From NCBI GenBank assembly GCA_030433115.1, contig JAUILH010000032.1:1-33992 (forward strand): a DNA stretch of 33,992 nucleotides, read 5' to 3'. This stretch comes from Bacteroidia bacterium (lineage in GTDB: Bacteria; Bacteroidota; Bacteroidia; Flavobacteriales_D; JAUILH01). Positions within the stretch are counted from its first letter, which is position 1; each line of letters opens with the position of its first letter. The translations under genes were made by a program, and so were the position numbers. Below the pieces are notes generated by a model. That model saw only the letters and a list, made by a program, of their open reading frames with translations. It was not told the origin of the DNA and did no database searches. This document shows positions 16,088 to 23,029 of this stretch, one piece after another.

Positions 16088-16528
16088 ATGATCAACAGAT
16101 TACAATTTTCAATAGAGATTGATGCTGAGAAAGCAGAAATTTGGGAAACGCTTTGGAACGAAGACGCTTACCGAAATTGGGCAAGTGTATTTTACGAAGG
16201 TTCTTATGCCGTATCGGATGACTGGAAAGAAGGCAGCCAGGTTCAGTTTCTTATTCCCGATAAAAGCGGCATATACAGTCGCATTGAAAAACACATTCCA
16301 AATGAAATAATGCACTTCAAACATATTGGAAGTGTTGTTGATGGGCAACCACAAGCACTCGATGATGAGACAAAAAAATGGTCTGGTACAACAGAGGTTT
16401 ATACCCTCACAGAAACTGAAAACGGGCACAAACTTACCGTAGACATTGACATTCTTGATGAACACCTTGAGTATATGACTAAAACATTTCCCAAAGCACT
16501 GGAAAGAATTAAGACCAACTGCGGCTAA
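16088..16528 (+). CDS. SRPBCC (AHSA1-like) domain protein, 146 aa
   Basis: A single small alpha/beta domain of the START/SRPBCC helix-grip fold, closest in pattern to the AHSA1 branch: it opens with FSIEIDAEKAEIWETLWNED, has a strand-turn region with WKEGSQVQFL, a central TEVYTLTETENGHKLTVDID sheet, and a long C-terminal helix (YMTKTFPKALERIKTN). No signal peptide. SRPBCC proteins bind hydrophobic ligands or act in stress responses, but the specific role here is unknown. ATG at 16088, 37 bases after the upstream terminator. Convergent with an HxlR regulator, a common neighbour of AHSA1-like genes, though the two genes are on opposite strands here. Confidence 0.8.
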   Translation: MINRLQFSIEIDAEKAEIWETLWNEDAYRNWASVFYEGSYAVSDDWKEGSQVQFLIPDKSGIYSRIEKHIPNEIMHFKHIGSVVDGQPQALDDETKKWSGTTEVYTLTETENGHKLTVDIDILDEHLEYMTKTFPKALERIKTNCG

Positions 16529-16574
16529 ATATTTAAGGTCCACTTAATAGCAGTCACTAAGGCTTCTAAAAGCC

Positions 16575-16946
16575 CTAAATCTCCATCAACTCACCTTTTT
16601 CATTGCCAAAATCAGTTCCCCATTGATTGATCCGTTCTATAACCGGCACCAATGACTTTCCCAAATCCGTTAACTCATACTCAACACGGAATGGGGCCTT
16701 TTTACCAATGACTGTTTTTTTAATGATGCCATCCTCCTTCAATGCCTTTAATTGCAGGCTGAGCATTTTGTCCGTCATATCGGGAATTTGAACTTTTATC
16801 TCAGAAAATCTTAACAGCCCCATTCTTAGATACCAGATAATAACCGATTTCCACTTTCCACCTATATACCTGTAGCAAACTGCTACACCACAATGAAATG
16901 TTTCATCATTGATCTGATATACTTTTTGCTTTCCATCAATAATCAT
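16575..16946 (-). CDS. HxlR-family winged-helix transcriptional regulator (123 aa)
   Basis: The whole protein is an HxlR domain: CGVAVCYRYIGGKWKSVIIW, then LRFSEIKVQIPDMTDKMLSL with QLKALKEDGIIKK as recognition region, the wing (VIGKKAPFRVEYELTDLGKS), and the dimerisation helix ending in WGTDF. The first Cys of the FHCGVAVC segment is at the position that senses oxidants or electrophiles in several characterised HxlR proteins, so redox sensing is possible. I use the ATG at 16946; a TTG three codons upstream also reads in frame. Its gene is divergent from the hypothetical-GNAT pair, and the shared region carries two copies of one dyad, which are probably its own binding sites. Confidence 0.9.
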   Translation of the reverse strand: MIIDGKQKVYQINDETFHCGVAVCYRYIGGKWKSVIIWYLRMGLLRFSEIKVQIPDMTDKMLSLQLKALKEDGIIKKTVIGKKAPFRVEYELTDLGKSLVPVIERINQWGTDFGNEKGELMEI

Positions 16947-16961
16947 AGCAGACAATTTAAT

Positions 16962-16979
16962 ACTGTCAGTATTGACAGT
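16962..16979. promoter_or_regulatory. Predicted HxlR operator O1
   Basis: ACTGTCA (16962-16968) and TGACAGT (16973-16979) are perfect 7-base inverted arms around a 4-base spacer. The site lies between the minus-strand -7 box (16990-16997) and the hxlR start codon, so a bound repressor would block transcription of its own gene. Confidence 0.6.
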
Positions 16980-16981
16980 TA

Positions 16982-17012
16982 TTGCAAGTCAAATGTAAAG
17001 AGAATATTTTTG
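16982..17012 (+). promoter_or_regulatory. Promoter for the hypothetical-GNAT pair
   Basis: TTG at 16982-16984, 20-base spacer, perfect -7 box TATTTTTG at 17005-17012. The expected TSS (about 17018-17020) falls inside operator O2, leaving a leader of less than 20 bases. Confidence 0.6.
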
Positions 17013-17021
17013 TACTGTCAA
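16990..17021 (-). promoter_or_regulatory. Promoter for the HxlR-type regulator, overlapping the divergent promoter
   Basis: On the minus strand, TTG (plus-strand CAA 17019-17021), a 21-base spacer and a perfect -7 box TACATTTG (plus-strand CAAATGTA, 16990-16997). It is interleaved face-to-face with the plus-strand promoter; its -33 lies inside O2. Confidence 0.55.
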
Positions 17022-17032
17022 AATGATAGTAC
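17012..17032. promoter_or_regulatory. Predicted HxlR operator O2
   Basis: Arms GTACTGTCA (17012-17020) and TGATAGTAC (17024-17032) around AAA; one mismatch between arms (C/T). The core ACTGTCA/TGAyAGT is the same as O1. It overlaps the expected TSS of the plus-strand gene and ends 3 bases before its ATG. Confidence 0.6.
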
Positions 17033-17035
17033 AAG

Positions 17036-17497
17036 ATGAAGATATATAGAAGTAGAAAAATAGAGTTCCGCGAAACCATCGCAATTAAGGATTGGACCAT
17101 TAAAATCTACACCATTTCAAAAGGTGAGACATTCAATCATCCTGAATTTTACCAGACTGTTAAGAAGGAACTTGAAAAATGGTTATTACTGGACAACAGT
17201 TTCAACCCAAACAATGACAAAATCGGATTTTTAATTCTTCATTCAGGCAACGAAGGCATATTCTCAATTATCAACTGGTGGATTGACAGGCACATGATGA
17301 ATACGCACATCTTCTTAAGTAAACTGAATGACCCCATTAGTTTTACAAAAGTATCAGGTGATGGTCTTGCGCCTTGTATCTGGGAATTGGAAATCATTAA
17401 TCATGAACGAATATCGTGGATGACTCACGTTCTGAAATCAAGTTCCGGACCAGATTATTCCAATTATATAAACGATACCATAACTGTAGAGATATGA
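17036..17497 (+). CDS. Conserved hypothetical cytoplasmic protein (153 aa)
   Basis: Soluble, no signal peptide or membrane segment. Its conserved-looking features are a central hydrophobic and Trp-rich stretch, IGFLILHSGNEGIFSIINWW, followed by IDRHMMNTHIFLSK, and a late SGDGLAPCIWELEIINHER. I do not recognise a characterised family. ATG at 17036 sits 3 bases after operator O2, so expression is probably under the HxlR regulator. Its stop codon overlaps the start of the GNAT gene (ATGA), so the two are translationally coupled and may act in one pathway. Confidence 0.7.
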   Translation: MKIYRSRKIEFRETIAIKDWTIKIYTISKGETFNHPEFYQTVKKELEKWLLLDNSFNPNNDKIGFLILHSGNEGIFSIINWWIDRHMMNTHIFLSKLNDPISFTKVSGDGLAPCIWELEIINHERISWMTHVLKSSSGPDYSNYINDTITVEI

Positions 17498-17955
17498 CAA
17501 CCGAACCCAGCATACGTTTAGTCCAAAAAAAAGACTTAAAATCATTGGTCGCTTTGTGCAAACTCCATGCAATTTATGAGAAATCGGACTACAGTTCCGA
17601 AGGAAAGGAAGTCCTTTTAGATAAGCATTTGTTCTCTGAAAATCCAAGTTTACACTGTCTGGTAGCAGAAAAAGACGACCGTTTGGTTGGTTATGCAACG
17701 TTCATGCCTCAGTTTTCTACCTGGGATGCAACACACTATATTTATGTGGATTGTTTGTTCCTGACTGAGGACTCACGGGGTTTTGGAATTGGCGAGAAAC
17801 TCATTGATCAAATCAAAGAAGAAGGTAAAAAATTGAATTGTTCGCTCATTCAATGGCAAACCCCCGAGTTCAATAAACGCGCCATGAAGTTTTATGATAG
17901 AATCGGAGCAATCGGAAAATCAAAGAAGCGGTATTTTCTTGGGATTAATGCATAA
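17494..17955 (+). CDS. GNAT-family N-acetyltransferase (153 aa)
   Basis: A standalone GNAT domain. Visible motifs: N-terminal IRLVQKKDLKSLVALCKLHA, strand LVAEKDDRLVGYATFM, acetyl-CoA-binding motif A with R-G-x-G-x-G (DCLFLTEDSRGFGIGEKLID), and motif B with WQTPEFNKRAMKFYDRIGA. The substrate cannot be predicted. The ATG at 17494 is chosen over upstream in-frame codons because it forms the ATGA overlap with the preceding gene and starts directly at the fold. The family includes diamine, aminoglycoside and protein acetyltransferases. Confidence 0.88.
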   Translation: MTTEPSIRLVQKKDLKSLVALCKLHAIYEKSDYSSEGKEVLLDKHLFSENPSLHCLVAEKDDRLVGYATFMPQFSTWDATHYIYVDCLFLTEDSRGFGIGEKLIDQIKEEGKKLNCSLIQWQTPEFNKRAMKFYDRIGAIGKSKKRYFLGINA

Positions 17956-18023
17956 TTTGAAGTGCAGATGTTCGTTTATATTCGCCTGAACGACAATTTT
18001 GAACTCTGATGTGTGCACATTAG

Positions 18024-18045
18024 AACAGGCCTTAGCGGCTCTGTT
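18024..18045. repeat. Short hairpin between convergent GNAT and sialidase-like genes
   Basis: AACAGGCC (18024-18031) pairs with GGC (18037-18039) and CTGTT (18041-18045) with one bulged T and a TTAGC loop. No T-tract follows on either strand. The rest of the 133-base gap (17956-18088) shows nothing else I can support. Confidence 0.35.
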
Positions 18046-18088
18046 GGCGTCTTGCAGCTAATTATGTAAACCCGTTAAATCCGACAAA

Positions 18089-19870
18089 CTAACGTTTCAC
18101 AAATCCCTGCACCGCATATTCTTCTTTGGCAGACACCCGCAACTGGTAAGTTCCAGCCGAGAGTTCCGATACGTTTAAGTTATGAGCACTGATTTGTGTT
18201 CCCAACTGTCTGGTCTCATGATGAACCACTTTTCCATTCAAATCCAGAATCTCAATAACTGCTGTAGCACCACTTTTGTGAGATGCATTTAAGGTGATCA
18301 TGTCGTTTACCGGGTTGGGGTAAATCTTCTCCATTTGAAGTAAACCGTTCACTGGTAAGACATCCTTCACGCCCAAAGCACAAGCATTCTGATTGATGAA
18401 ATACACAACCGGAGAACCAGTACTGCCATCACAAAACACAGAATATGTATTGCAATTCTTGCGTTCAGAAGCATTGTAGTCACCATAAAAGTCAGATCCA
18501 TTCTCATTCATAAAATCAGTTGAACTATTGCTAATGATTTGACTTCCGGTAAATGTTCCTGAGGAGGCATCAAAATCTGCCATCACATAATTGGTTTCCA
18601 AAGTCACGGAATCCACATGATACCATGTAATTGAAGCATTTCCTGCGTCCGCAGCCACATTCGGCATGAGGTCGAAATACCCTGGACCAAACAAATCATA
18701 GCCGAATTCTATGGGCGAAGAAAAGCTCGTCCCTCCATCTGTTGAGTAGGCTAAATATGCTCTGACATCCGTTGAGTTCATGTCTGTCCATGTCATAAAA
18801 ATATTGTTGCCATCTACGGCAGTGCTCACCGAAGAATTGTCTCGTCCGTGGATCAAATGTGTTCCTCCATTGGGTAAAGCAGTTGTGGCATTGGCAATCA
18901 CCAATGGACTTGTGAATGTAGCCGCCTGATCAGTAGATTGCACATATACAATTTGACCAACACCATTGCCATCCATTTCAATGCAGCCCATATGAACAGT
19001 GCCATTATTATCCACTTTCAAATTCCCAAACTGCGTAGAGTTTCCGCCATTATGAGGCACTGCCACCGTATAAGATGAAAATCCTGTATCCGCAGGCGTC
19101 TTTTTGAGCACCAATTCTCCGGCAGTTCCAAAACCACCACCAAAATATACTGCACTCATGTACAAAGTTCCGTCGTGAGCACTTCCTGTTTTATCACAGT
19201 GCATCCATTGTCTGTCCAACAAATCTGAGCTAAACACGTCTCCCTCATAGACAATATGATGCCCTCCTGCAGGCACATCAAATGTGAGCCCGCCATCCGT
19301 GGAATTGACATAGTACATGCCAGCAGTAAAATTAAATCCGGAGCCATGGACATAGATGTACGTCATGTGCAAATTACCATCATTATCGAAAGCAAATACA
19401 GGATCACCTCCTCCCAAAACGCTTGCTCCGGGATATTGGTTATCCAATTCAGTTAGGCTGCTAAAACCACTTGGTGCCCAACTAAAACCGGCGTCAAAAC
19501 TCACGTAAATGGGATAATCAGAATCGGCTGCTGACATGTAGGTAACAACCACATGGTTGGGGTCTGTAGGATTAATTGCAATGAACGGTTCTGCACCACC
19601 AGTTACCGAGAAATCGTATTTGAAGGACCGCTCTTTTGAGTTCAACTCAATTTGATTCTTGTCCAAAAACTCTTCAATGGTTGGTCCTTGAGGCGTAAAT
19701 ACTTCATTTTTTGAGATAGCTTCCTGGTAGGCCTCCGCATGATCAAGCAGATAAGTTCTGACTTGTTCATTTCTAACCTTTTCTTCCAAATATTCTTCAA
19801 GATGTGGATTAACTTGTGCAAAAACACCAGTGCAGCACAGGCACATTGCGAATAGGGTAATTTTTTTCAT
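18089..19870 (-). CDS. T9SS-exported sialidase-like (Asp-box propeller) protein, 593 aa
   Basis: Signal peptide at 1-18 (MKKITLFAMCLCCTGVFA). After a helical N-terminal segment (~20-80), a propeller-like region begins with FIAINPTDPNHVVVTYMSAA. It contains three Asp-box-type motifs (SxDxGxxW/F): SFDAGFSW, STDGGLTF and STDGGTSF, as in sialidase/BNR-repeat proteins. The C-terminus is a type A T9SS sorting domain (KIYPNPVNDM to GFVKR). I do not see a clear sialidase catalytic triad, so it may bind or process glycans or simply be a propeller-fold surface protein. ATG at 19870. The next minus-strand gene upstream is separated by 76 bases; co-transcription is not evident. Confidence 0.82.
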   Translation of the reverse strand: MKKITLFAMCLCCTGVFAQVNPHLEEYLEEKVRNEQVRTYLLDHAEAYQEAISKNEVFTPQGPTIEEFLDKNQIELNSKERSFKYDFSVTGGAEPFIAINPTDPNHVVVTYMSAADSDYPIYVSFDAGFSWAPSGFSSLTELDNQYPGASVLGGGDPVFAFDNDGNLHMTYIYVHGSGFNFTAGMYYVNSTDGGLTFDVPAGGHHIVYEGDVFSSDLLDRQWMHCDKTGSAHDGTLYMSAVYFGGGFGTAGELVLKKTPADTGFSSYTVAVPHNGGNSTQFGNLKVDNNGTVHMGCIEMDGNGVGQIVYVQSTDQAATFTSPLVIANATTALPNGGTHLIHGRDNSSVSTAVDGNNIFMTWTDMNSTDVRAYLAYSTDGGTSFSSPIEFGYDLFGPGYFDLMPNVAADAGNASITWYHVDSVTLETNYVMADFDASSGTFTGSQIISNSSTDFMNENGSDFYGDYNASERKNCNTYSVFCDGSTGSPVVYFINQNACALGVKDVLPVNGLLQMEKIYPNPVNDMITLNASHKSGATAVIEILDLNGKVVHHETRQLGTQISAHNLNVSELSAGTYQLRVSAKEEYAVQGFVKR

Positions 19871-19946
19871 GACAATAAATTTCAGATCGACCTAAAATTA
19901 CAGAAGATTCTCATTCGAACGAAGGATTTTGTATGAACGGTTAGGC

Positions 19947-20960
19947 TTACCAGATTCGATAAGCCAAAGATAGAATTCCGACAAATTTGCGCTTAAGTCC
20001 ATCTGCCATCACACTTCTTTGAATGGTTGGAATGCCAACATTGGCTCTGAACACCCAATTTTTGTTGATTTCGAATCTGCTTCCTCCTGTAAAGTTCAAA
20101 GTAAGACCTTCAGTATTGTCCAAAGCAACTGTATTTCCGTCGAGCCCTGTTACCCTTGATTTTTGGAGTCGATAAAGGGGCAAAACACCTACAACAGCAC
20201 TCCATCGTTTCTTGATTTTGAATCGTTTTTCAGCTCTGAATGCCAGGTCGCTGCCTCTCTCCAAATTAATTCCTGGGGCATACCCTAATCTCTCTTCATT
20301 CAAATCGTTATAATTAGGGTCATTTGGATCCAGCGTAATTCCTCTTGGATCGAAGGCATTGTTATTCTTTCCAAAACTGTGTTGATACCCCAAGCTAAAA
20401 CTCCATGTTTTGATAGCCGCAGAAAAGCCAATCACAGAGTTGAAGCTACCCAAGGTTGTTTGATAGGCCATTGGCAGGGCAAAGCCATCCTTTTGAAGAT
20501 CTGCACGTCCGGTTGGAACCACCACTGCAACCGTATAAGCAAACCGCTTATTCTTTCCCGAAAAGATGGTATTCTGAAGGCTTAGAGTCAAATCTCCCAA
20601 ACCGTTTACATTCCCCAATTCCCCAAAATACATGGTGTAAGGTAGTTTAAGATTCAATTGCATCTTTTCCCGAATCCTCATAGAGGATTTGACCACAGTC
20701 TGATAGATGTCAATTCCGCTTTGTCCTCTACTGTAAGCTGTGGCCAGCTCAAAACGCCACTTTTCACTCGCTATGGTGGCATTCAGCAGAGCGTCCATAT
20801 CTGCTTCCGTGAAGTCTATGGCGCTCACAGAATCCTTAGTAACATCACTATTGAGTGCACCAATCGTACAGATTCCGGGATCACTGCAACCTTGAGACCA
20901 ACTCATTTGAGTTCCTAAAATAGCTAACAGACAAACCGCTATGTTCACCATGCACCTCAT
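19947..20960 (-). CDS. Outer-membrane beta-barrel protein coupled to YfiR (337 aa)
   Basis: Signal peptide at about 1-22 (MRCMVNIAVCLLAILGTQMSWS), mature N-terminus with a Cys pair (GCSDPGICT), then alternating amphipathic strands across the whole length, such as KMQLNLKLPYTMYFGELG, FAYTVAVVVPTGRADLQK and WSFSLGYQHSFGKN, ending with an aromatic residue (LSLAYRIW) as expected for a BAM substrate. It resembles meta-pathway/transporter-type barrels of about 300 residues. The start ATG overlaps the stop of the YfiR-family gene (ATGA), so the two proteins are made together. It could be the outer-membrane partner of a YfiR-type periplasmic signalling protein; substrate or transport function is unknown. 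Confidence 0.75.
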   Translation of the reverse strand: MRCMVNIAVCLLAILGTQMSWSQGCSDPGICTIGALNSDVTKDSVSAIDFTEADMDALLNATIASEKWRFELATAYSRGQSGIDIYQTVVKSSMRIREKMQLNLKLPYTMYFGELGNVNGLGDLTLSLQNTIFSGKNKRFAYTVAVVVPTGRADLQKDGFALPMAYQTTLGSFNSVIGFSAAIKTWSFSLGYQHSFGKNNNAFDPRGITLDPNDPNYNDLNEERLGYAPGINLERGSDLAFRAEKRFKIKKRWSAVVGVLPLYRLQKSRVTGLDGNTVALDNTEGLTLNFTGGSRFEINKNWVFRANVGIPTIQRSVMADGLKRKFVGILSLAYRIW

Positions 20961-21466
20961 TTGATTGTCGCTATTTTTTTGAGTTGTTCTGACACCTTTA
21001 AGCCGACCGTATTCATAGTAGCCATAAACAATTCCAACTTAAGACTACCTCCCTTTTGGGTAAAGTTGATTCCTTGTCCGGATTGACTTTCGGGTGCTTC
21101 TTCACTGATCACAAGAATGTCATTTTTCTTAGCTTCTTCAACTATATTGGGCGACAATTTACTGAGCGCAGACTTGGAAAAAAATAACACATCTGCGTTG
21201 AGATCCATCTTTAAATCAGACACCGTAGTGATCGTGACATTCTTGTAGTGTACCTTCTTTCCCGAAGAGGCCTTTTGCAGGGCTTTGACCAATTGCTGGT
21301 TGTTAACAACTCCAACGGTCATTTGACTTTCATACTCTGGCCATTCAACATATTTCATGATGTGCAAAATGATACCAGCATACACTTGCTCCTTACTTTG
21401 TGCTTGAGCAGAGTTTTTCATCATGAAAAAACCAAAGACTAACAGTATGATGATTTTGAGTCTCAT
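20957..21466 (-). CDS. YfiR-family periplasmic protein (169 aa)
   Basis: ATG at 21466 starts a clean signal peptide (MRLKIIILLVFGFFMMKNSAQA); the longer in-frame reading to 21517 is rejected because it would precede the signal with polar residues. The mature part fits the YfiR/DUF4154 pattern: VYAGIILHIMKYVEWPEYES, a short VGVVNNQQLVKAL strand-helix, DVLFFSKSALSKL, then ILVISEEAPESQSGQGINFT and the C-terminal FMATMNTVGLKVSEQLKK. In Pseudomonas, YfiR is the periplasmic repressor of the diguanylate cyclase YfiN; here the divergent neighbour is a two-TM SpoIIE phosphatase, so YfiR may instead act on that sensor. A -7 box (21473-21480) lies only 6 bases upstream of the ATG. Confidence 0.85.
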   Translation of the reverse strand: MRLKIIILLVFGFFMMKNSAQAQSKEQVYAGIILHIMKYVEWPEYESQMTVGVVNNQQLVKALQKASSGKKVHYKNVTITTVSDLKMDLNADVLFFSKSALSKLSPNIVEEAKKNDILVISEEAPESQSGQGINFTQKGGSLKLELFMATMNTVGLKVSEQLKKIATIK

Positions 21467-21472
21467 CTCTAA

Positions 21473-21480
21473 CAAAAATA
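21473..21480 (-). promoter_or_regulatory. -7 box of the yfiR-barrel operon
   Basis: Plus-strand CAAAAATA reads TATTTTTG on the minus strand, a perfect TAnnTTTG, 6 bases before the ATG. The predicted message would be leaderless or nearly so. No clear -33 TTG at the right distance. Confidence 0.4.
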
Positions 21481-21550
21481 TGCAATTAGCCGTGTCGAAT
21501 GACTTATCCGCAGACATATTTTCGTATTATTAACAATCGCAGCGATAAAC

Positions 21551-23029
21551 GTGAATAATAGACGAATCATCATCGGTTTTTTAATCCTCATTGGGGTCTT
21601 TGTGATCTCAGAGGTGATCAGTTATCGAAATTTGGAAAAGACCAAGATGATCAGCGCCAAGAACAGTCAGGAGATTCAGCCAAGTTTAGTCCACTTAAGT
21701 GACCTACAGTTGTTGCTTAATGACAATGAGAAATTCACTCACTCCTGGGTGTTTCAGGACATTTCTGACCATCCGCACAAAATAGAATTACCAGAATTAA
21801 TTGACTACACCATTCCCTTGAAAATTGAACAGTTGAGTGCTTATAGCAAAAAGTGGGATGACGCCGATAAGTCCCTGTTCAAAGAAGTGTGCATGCTTGT
21901 GGACAGTATGAACGTTCATCAAGCATGGATCATGAGTAGACTCCACAATTTTGAGGCATACAGTGACCCCGTGATTGCGGTTACCGTCGAGAGCCACTAT
22001 GATCAGGTTCTCCAACTGACCGACAAGGCAACAAAAAACCTGAAGACAATCATTAAGAACAAGAAAGATCAATCTAAAAAGGAAGTGAAGATTGCTCAGA
22101 AGTCGTTTCAATCGATCAAAATCGTGCACATTGTTTTGGCAGTAATTGCTATTCTTGTGGTGTTAGTGGTTGCCTATAAAACTATCAGAACGATTCGTTT
22201 GGAGCAGCAAAAAACTCTATTGACAAAGGAGCGAGATCAAATCAGGGCTCAAAAAATCATTATTGAAGAGAAGAACAACGAGATTTTAAGCAGCATTAAT
22301 TACGCAGAGCGACTTCAAAAGTCCATTTTGCCGGATGCTTCAGATCTATCGGGTTACTTTTCCGAACATTTTATTTATTACCAACCGAGAGACATAGTCA
22401 GTGGGGACTTTTATTGGATTCGTGATTTAGGCGATAAATTGTTGGTGGCAGCAGCTGATTGCACAGGACATGGTGTACCAGGCGCTTTTGTGAGTTTTGT
22501 TGGCTACAGCGCTTTGAACAGAGCATTGGATCAATATCAACTGACGTATCCGGCGGAGATTTTGGAAAAGACCTCAGATATGGTGGCAAATACTTTCTCT
22601 AATCAAGGGCGTTCAGATGGTCTTGCTGATGGAATGGACATTTCGCTAATTACGGTAGATAAGCAAACCAATCGCCTATATTACAGTGGAGCTCATAATT
22701 CGATTTACCTAATTAGAAACCAGGAAATCAACGTTTTGAAAGCAAGCTCCAGGTCTGTTGGCGCAAATTCGCACAATGAATTGTTTGTTCAGCATGAGTT
22801 TGACTTACAAAAAGGAGATGCGGTCTATTTATTTTCCGATGGCTTTCATGACCAGTTTGGAGGTGACAGAGGCAAGAAGTATATGAGCGGTCGTTTCAGA
22901 AAATTTCTTTGTTCCATTTCTGACAAAACCTGTGTTGAACAAAGGCAAATGCTTGAAGATGAAATACTCAACTGGCGGGGAGAAGAAGCTCAAATCGATG
23001 ACATTTTGGTAATGGGCTTGAAAGTTTAA
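21551..23029 (+). CDS. Two-TM sensor with cytoplasmic SpoIIE/PP2C-type phosphatase domain (492 aa)
   Basis: TM1 at about 5-24 (RIIIGFLILIGVFVISEVIS), an extracytoplasmic alpha-helical sensor of ~165 residues, TM2 at about 194-214 (IVLAVIAILVVLVVAYKT), a coiled-coil linker ending in the SINYAERLQKSILP motif common before this domain, and a PP2C/SpoIIE Ser/Thr phosphatase from about 260. Metal-binding acidic residues are visible: Asp286 (SGDFYW), Asp303 (ADCTGHGVPGAF), Asp430 (FSDGF) and Asp483-484 (QIDDIL), so the enzyme is probably active. GTG start at 21551. It is divergent from the yfiR-barrel operon; periplasmic YfiR and this periplasm-facing sensor could form one envelope signalling pathway. 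Substrate would be a phosphoprotein such as an anti-sigma antagonist; none is encoded beside it. Confidence 0.88.
   Translation: MNNRRIIIGFLILIGVFVISEVISYRNLEKTKMISAKNSQEIQPSLVHLSDLQLLLNDNEKFTHSWVFQDISDHPHKIELPELIDYTIPLKIEQLSAYSKKWDDADKSLFKEVCMLVDSMNVHQAWIMSRLHNFEAYSDPVIAVTVESHYDQVLQLTDKATKNLKTIIKNKKDQSKKEVKIAQKSFQSIKIVHIVLAVIAILVVLVVAYKTIRTIRLEQQKTLLTKERDQIRAQKIIIEEKNNEILSSINYAERLQKSILPDASDLSGYFSEHFIYYQPRDIVSGDFYWIRDLGDKLLVAAADCTGHGVPGAFVSFVGYSALNRALDQYQLTYPAEILEKTSDMVANTFSNQGRSDGLADGMDISLITVDKQTNRLYYSGAHNSIYLIRNQEINVLKASSRSVGANSHNELFVQHEFDLQKGDAVYLFSDGFHDQFGGDRGKKYMSGRFRKFLCSISDKTCVEQRQMLEDEILNWRGEEAQIDDILVMGLKV

Noticed and set aside
16109..16543. Minus-strand 144-codon frame opposite the SRPBCC gene
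   Set aside because: Antisense shadow; composition rich in Cys/Phe with no recognisable motif, while the plus-strand frame has clear family features.
23026..23029. Overlapping stop codons of convergent phosphatase and ABC-F genes as a regulatory device
   Set aside because: TTAA serving both stops is a compact-genome coincidence; no terminator or other structure is visible there.
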